Part shown: positions 59,301-64,000 of the stretch, piece by piece
How positions within the stretch are numbered: position 1 is the first letter of the stretch
Layout of the letters: each line of letters opens with the position of its first letter
Source: Macrolepiota albuminosa
Lineage: Eukaryota > Basidiomycota > Agaricomycetes > Agaricales > Agaricaceae
Direction: 5' to 3'
NCBI GenBank assembly: GCA_027475525.1
Contig: JAMWFC010000082.1
Coordinates: forward strand, 2,542,001 to 2,606,000
DNA: 64,000 bases
The notes under the pieces: model-generated
The model's input: only the letters and a program-made list of their open reading frames with translations
What the model was told of the DNA's origin: nothing
Databases searched by the model: none
Program-made: the position numbers and the translations under genes

Positions 59301-62300
59301 TCAGGGTATACCGGAAGCAGTGGTAGCGTTTTCCATCCTCATTTTTTTCAGTGGTCGAATTACCTCAGGATAATCCAGCGGTCTTTTCAATTCAAAATCG
59401 CTCTTGGCGAGTTGATCCTCTCGGGGTTCATACGCGTCATTTCCAGTAGACGGAGTCGGTACCATACGGGAAGATGGAGGCGAAACAGAATGGGGGGAAT
59501 CTGCAGGTGGAGGTTTGCTACTAGAAGAGCGTCGACCTTTCTTTTGGCCCTGTCCAGCGGGTCCGGAGTCATGGATATAGTTACAAAGTAGCGATCTGCG
59601 GGCACAGCTCGCACAGGCTGGATGAGCGCCATCGCATTTGGTCTTCCGAGCTGGAATTTGGTTGTAAGATCAGGAAACCAAAAAGATTGAAGACTAGACA
59701 CACCTCGACAAAAGTTACAAGCGACTACTTTAGGCCCAGAATTGGCGGCCGTTCGGGGTATCTTTCCAGGGACGGTAGCAGCACGTTTGCGATGGGCTGC
59801 ATGTTGTTCAGAAGCTGGACGAAGAGGGAGTAGGGTGGGGGCAGACATAGGGACAGGAGTTGATGGAGAGGGCTCAGGGAGAGCAAGAGTAGCGATGGCA
59901 GGCAACTCATTATCACGAAACAAGCCGCGTCCGTCGCTAAGGTGAGGCGGCTGTACCGCTCTGAGAGAAGAAGGTCCAGGGAGAGGTCCTTCATCTCGCC
60001 TATCCAATGTAACGGCAATCTGGGGTAGGGGGCCAAAGCCTTCGCGACTAAGCTTATCAACGTTGGAGCTGCGACGTGACAAGGGCTGAGAAGGAACATC
60101 CGGGGAAGCAGACACTTCATCGGCGTCTGCGGACCTGTCTTCACCACTATCGCTTTCACTGTCATCGTCTTTACGTTGTCTAATCGTACCACGGCGCTTG
60201 TTCTGAGGCATGTAATCACACGTGTGTGATCGTTTAACACATTGGCTACATGCAGGGCGTCCACCGTCGCATTTCAGCTTCCGGGCTATTGATTGGCGTT
60301 CATGAGCAGGTTCATGTTCGCAAATGCTTTACTTACAACGACAGAAATTACATGCAACTGTAATCTTCTTCGTACGTTGTTTCGTGGACCCTGAGATCAA
60401 ATCAGAGCGATTCAGAAAATCCAAAATATCTCAACTAACTGGAAGAGCCGCGGGCAGAGCCACTTCCAGCCGTGGTATCGGCTATAGGGCGATGTCCGGG
60501 GCGGATTTCTCCAGCTAGAATGTCGCGTGGTCCAGAAAGGGTTGGATGGCGATGCATCGCCTGATGCGGGGCAGTGTCAATAGCCAGAATGGGTCTTGTG
60601 CTATGGGAAATGCCGCCCATATGGGTCATTTGGGAATGATGGTGCGGGACAGAGAGATGAGATGATGGTCGCTGTTGGCGAAGGTATTCAATGCGGAACT
60701 TGTCGAATAGGTATTCTCTGGTATATTTCTGAAGAGTCTAGAAAGGCATATTGAGCCGGTGCGTAGCGTGACAACTCGAGGCAGTTACGTACATCCATAT
60801 GATGAAAAATTGCCACTCGAAGGGCGAAAAAGTCACTATGAAGGGGGTCTAGGACATCCAAACTGCCCCAACGGTAGCTCCGGATGAACTTTCCACGTGT
60901 GAGATTATGTGAAAGAGACTGAGGGTATGATAAAGGAGTGTATTGGTGAACGAGCTCCGCACGCGAAGGTGGAGTCCTAACGACACCGTCACTGTGAGAA
61001 TACATGTCAGGGGATATAAGTGCATAAGGTAGACGGAGGTGAGCAGGAGCGATGGGTGATGTGGGTGGCGTGGTATTATTGTTGGAAGGAGTGGAGCCAT
61101 TTTGATTGGCGCCAAAACCGTTTGAAGGTTCCTCTTTCTTAGGTGGTGTATAGTCTTCTTGTACGTGTTGCTGATAAAGTGGTGAACTCGTTGTGTCCAT
61201 ATCAAAAATGCCGAAACCAATTCCAGCTTCTGCTAAGTCCCTACGGATAGCGACCTTGACCGCCGCAAGGCGTTCATTCGACAATATATCCGCCCGTGCA
61301 ATGACAGGGAGAACATTGACTCGGGCAGATAAACGCCGGCCGCAAGGCGTTCATTCGACAATATATCCGCCCGTGCAATGACAGGGAGAACATTGACTCG
61401 GGCAGATAAACGCCGAATGGTTTCGATCTCGACAGCCGGCAAGGTCGGCCGAAGCAGCAAAGGATTGGTTGTCAGAGGTGGCTCGAGGATGACAGGTTCT
61501 TGTTCCGCGTGAGAGAAACTGTTGGTACGTGCCCTGGAAACGAGAGGAGCAGACGGACCCGGAACAGGTGGGGGTACAATTTGGTCTGGGTCAAGCTGTT
61601 GGTACGTGCCCTGGAAACGAGAGGAGCAGACGGACCCGGAACAGGTGGGGGTACAATTTGGTCTGGGTCAAGAAATAGATGCATCTGTGTAACCAAGTTC
61701 ATGTATTGTCCGGAAGAAACCAGCATGAGTACGCACAGATGGACATAACGATCAGTTTTCTGCGCACTCCAATCCTGTGAAATGAGTTGAACAGGAAGCT
61801 GCCTTCTGACTGTCGCGTAACTCACCGTTTCAACGCTTTCCGCGAAGCGGCCTTCAACGTTGCGCAAGATTTCGGACAATGACCATTCTACAGACTTCTC
61901 ATCTCTAAAGTCCAAGGACGGGGTGTCGACGAGGTTAAGGCCTATTGACTGGGGTTTGCCATTTCCCTCAATGTCGACGTTGATATCAATAGATGTAGGC
62001 CTGATATAAGAAGTATGCCCGTTGCAGCCTTGCACGAATTTGGCAACATTAGCGAGCTGCTCCTTCGTAGCGGTCGAGGAGATGGAGCTCGTGTCTAGCA
62101 AAAGACGTAGAAAAGAGGTTTTACCTGTCCGGGCGTCAGAGTAGGCGCGGAAGCAGATTTCTTCGGGCAAAGTACACGCACCTCCTCTGCAACCGGCGAC
62201 AAGGAGGGTGAATTCCGTGTGAGGTTTGTCTGCTATGCGCACAGCCAGGGAAAGATTAGAGGTGATATTGGCTGTGAACAAAGATGAGGATTACCCGGGG

Positions 62301-62400
62301 TATCAAGACCGGCCTGGGGGCTCTGAGAAGGGTATGAGTGGGGGTGCTTGGAGGAACGGTCGTCTTCATCGTGGCGAGTTCGTTTGTCGGGTTGGCTCAT
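59301..62400 (-). CDS. Septin-like GTPase B fused to two Zn2Cys6 clusters
   Basis: Start at 62400 (MSQPDKRTRHDEDD). The septin-like part has FTLLVAGCRG joined to GKTSFLRLLLDT (loop AGCRGGKT fits [AG]x4GK[ST]), LNLVDTPSLDF at G3 (Ser for the usual Gly), and VLPVIARADILSNERLAA at G4. The septin tail SYRWGSLDVLDPLHSDFFAL is spliced to TLQKYTREYLFDKFRIEYLR. That last exon stays open for 100 codons and splices at about 60450 to KKITVACNFCR. Zinc cluster 1 follows (CNFCRSRKLKCDGGRPACSQ, CVKRSHTC), a 170-residue acidic, Pro/Ser-rich linker, then cluster 2 (CNFCRARKTKCDGAHPACAS, CARRSLLC). It ends at 59301. No ATG precedes cluster 1 in its exon. Two 77-bp duplications must be collapsed to read it. 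Alternative: two overlapping genes. Confidence 0.7.
61262..61415. repeat. Perfect 77-bp tandem duplication 17
   Basis: Unit 61262-61338 repeats at 61339-61415 at the G4 region of septin-like B; removing one copy joins NERLAA to VKVAIRRDLAEAG. Confidence 0.95.
61519..61672. repeat. Perfect 77-bp tandem duplication 18
   Basis: Unit 61519-61595 repeats at 61596-61672 in septin-like B; removing one copy joins SRARTNS to FSHAEQEPVILEPP. Confidence 0.95.
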
Positions 62401-62860
62401 GGCGGTGAGAATGGACTCACGGCGACGCCAGAACGGAGAAAGCAGGATTGCCCGCACGCAAGGCAAGCGCGGTGATGGAGAACGACACTTAATTCCCACC
62501 GAGCCAATCGGAACAAACTAAGGTCCAAATAATTCACGTCAAGCTCTCGGCCCGTTTGTGGGCGCGGAAGCGGAAGCAACTACACGATACAGATGATTAC
62601 AGAAAGATACAGGAGAATACTACGCTGGATTATGGTATGGTGCTGCAACGGAAGGCGGCGTAGCCACCGAGGGGTAAGGTAAAGCGGGCGTGGGAGCAGT
62701 AGGCATGCGCCCGGGGTGCGCACCTAGTCGGCCCAAGTTAAGCCTGGATAGCAACAGTACGTAAGGGGCAGTTCGGGGGGATCTGTCATTGGCGGAGACC
62801 GTCCAAATCAATCTGGGGGAAGATGCGAAGGCACCAAGTAAGCATGTATGTCCAGGCCCA
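62401..62860. other. Non-coding 0.46 kb upstream of the septin fusion gene
   Basis: Between the stop of the Zn2Cys6 gene at 62861 and the start at 62400, so the promoter of the fusion gene should be here. No motif recognised. Confidence 0.4.
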
Positions 62861-64000
62861 TCACGGCTGCGACTCCGTCAATGTCTCTTCTCTGTGTCCG
62901 AACCTCCTAACGGGCTCTGTATTCTGTGTATCTGCCGCTGCGATGGGCGAGGCGACATTCCCCCTGTCGCCTGAAAAGTAAACGTTTTCTCCGGCCATTG
63001 TCGGTTCTGTCGCGGGCATCAATCCTGATCCAACCTCGGAGGTTAGCGATGTCGAGTGATCCATGCGGCCTGTCGTCGTCGAGCTCTTCTTTGATTTGGT
63101 ACCCTTTTTTGCCTTGCCAGGTCCACGCCGTCTTTGAACAGGAACGTACTCGCATTGAAATTTGCGGAGCAGACAATTTGAGCAGGATGGTTTTACGCCA
63201 TCACAACGAAGTTTCCGGCCTACACGCACATGATGTTCGGACTTACTTCCGTGATAAGAGTCCATCATTCACTCACCTCGGCAGAAATTGCACGCAACCG
63301 CGGTCTTTCTGTTGTTTCTGTTCTTCTTGCTGTCATCCACAGCATCGGAATCCCGACGTCGTTTTTTGCCTTTGTGAAGGGCGCCGTACGACTCGTCGCC
63401 GTCGTCATCATTGTCAACTCTCCCATCACTTGAAGCATCCGATACGGAACTCGGCGAGTAGCCTGACGGATGATCACCGCCTGTTCCCGACCATGTGTGC
63501 GATGCGTTGATTGATGTGAGTGGATATTGCGGATAGTCTGTAGACATTTGTGAAGAATAGGACCCAGTGTTTTGGTATGGTTCGGGCCAGGGAGGGAAGA
63601 AATGACCGGCTGCAGAGGCTTTGACGTCAAAGCGAATTTCTCCCAAAAGCGGACACAGCAGAACATACATTGTGTTGAACTTTGTCTTAATGCCCCAGGA
63701 TAACTTTCCGCCCCCCTATCCGACATGTCCCCCAAAAAGTTGTAGGTCTCGAGCCTAGCGCTTTGGGCTGGCTGGCTGGATCCTCGTCGTCCGCGGCTCC
63801 CTCTAGCTTCGTACGGTGTACGAATGTAAGATGAGGGGCCTGCTTCCCCCTCTCTCCAGGAGCCACGAGGTGGTCCTGGCTCCTGCGGAACTGGCAGCTG
63901 GTAATTTTGGTTCTGACTTTGACCATAATACGGCCGCTTAGGCAGTACGGCATGATACTGTGGGTCGCTATGGATGGTGTTGCCGTAATGTTGACTTGAC
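62861..64000 (-). CDS. Zn2Cys6 transcription factor, 5' part beyond the window
   Basis: The N-terminal part runs off the right edge. Visible exons encode Gln/Tyr/Pro-rich, probably disordered sequence (YYGQSQNQNYQLPVPQEPGP), then Ser/Asp-rich sequence (DASSDGRVDNDDDGDES) and a basic KKRRRDSD. A single Zn2Cys6 cluster lies near the C-terminus: TAVACNFCRG, an intron, then RKLRCDGVKPSCSNCLLRKF and QCEY, followed by basic RRRGPGKAKKGTKSKK that often extends DNA contact. The end at 62861 reads REETLTESQP. The intron falls at the same place inside the zinc cluster as in the two clusters of the neighbouring fusion gene. Target genes unknown. Confidence 0.85.

Overview
The window looks like nuclear DNA of a filamentous basidiomycete (Agaricomycetes type). 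Genes are dense and split by many 45-70 bp GT-AG introns. The protein set is fungal: GH71 mutanase, GH43 arabinanase, suicide-type THI4, ARO7, Zn2Cys6 regulators, septin-like GTPases and RAD50. Three decayed copies of one non-LTR retrotransposon are present. No tRNA, rRNA or CRISPR was recognised. Coordinates were read by eye; outer limits of genes are usually firmer than inner splice sites.

Layout. 0-8 kb: 3' part of a P450 (+), LINE relic 1 (-), GH43 arabinanase (-), zinc alcohol dehydrogenase (+). 8-18 kb: MON1 (+), mitochondrial ribosomal mS41 (+), Sec14-type lipid transfer protein (+), GH71 alpha-1,3-glucanase (+), V-ATPase subunit d (-). 18-28 kb: a large uncharacterised F-box-like protein (-), then a mitochondrial group (NDUFAF6-like, bL28m, SDHAF1, uL29m) with a one-pass membrane protein inside it. 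28-39 kb: RAD50 (+), SET/MYND protein (+), LINE relic 2, a DUF4436-like membrane protein (+), Derlin (-). 39-50 kb: a degenerate NDP-kinase-like protein (-), TAM41 (-), ALG6 (-), hotdog thioesterase (-), acyl-CoA dehydrogenase ending in SKL (+). 50-56 kb: proteasome chaperone NAS2/PSMD9 (-), THI4 (-), chorismate mutase (+), LINE relic 3 (+). 56-64 kb: two septin-like GTPases and three Zn2Cys6 clusters, all on the minus strand.

The most unusual biology is at 59.3-62.4 kb. A divergent septin-like G domain reads, through ordinary introns and without a stop, into a C-terminal region with two Zn2Cys6 DNA-binding clusters. A canonical septin-like paralogue follows it and another Zn2Cys6 gene precedes it, which suggests local duplication and fusion.

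The most important caution is technical. Eighteen perfect direct duplications are scattered from 7.9 to 61.7 kb, and every one has a period of exactly 77 bp. Collapsing one unit restores the reading frame in uL29m, the acyl-CoA dehydrogenase and (twice) the septin fusion. These are best read as untrimmed k-mer overlaps from assembly, not biology.
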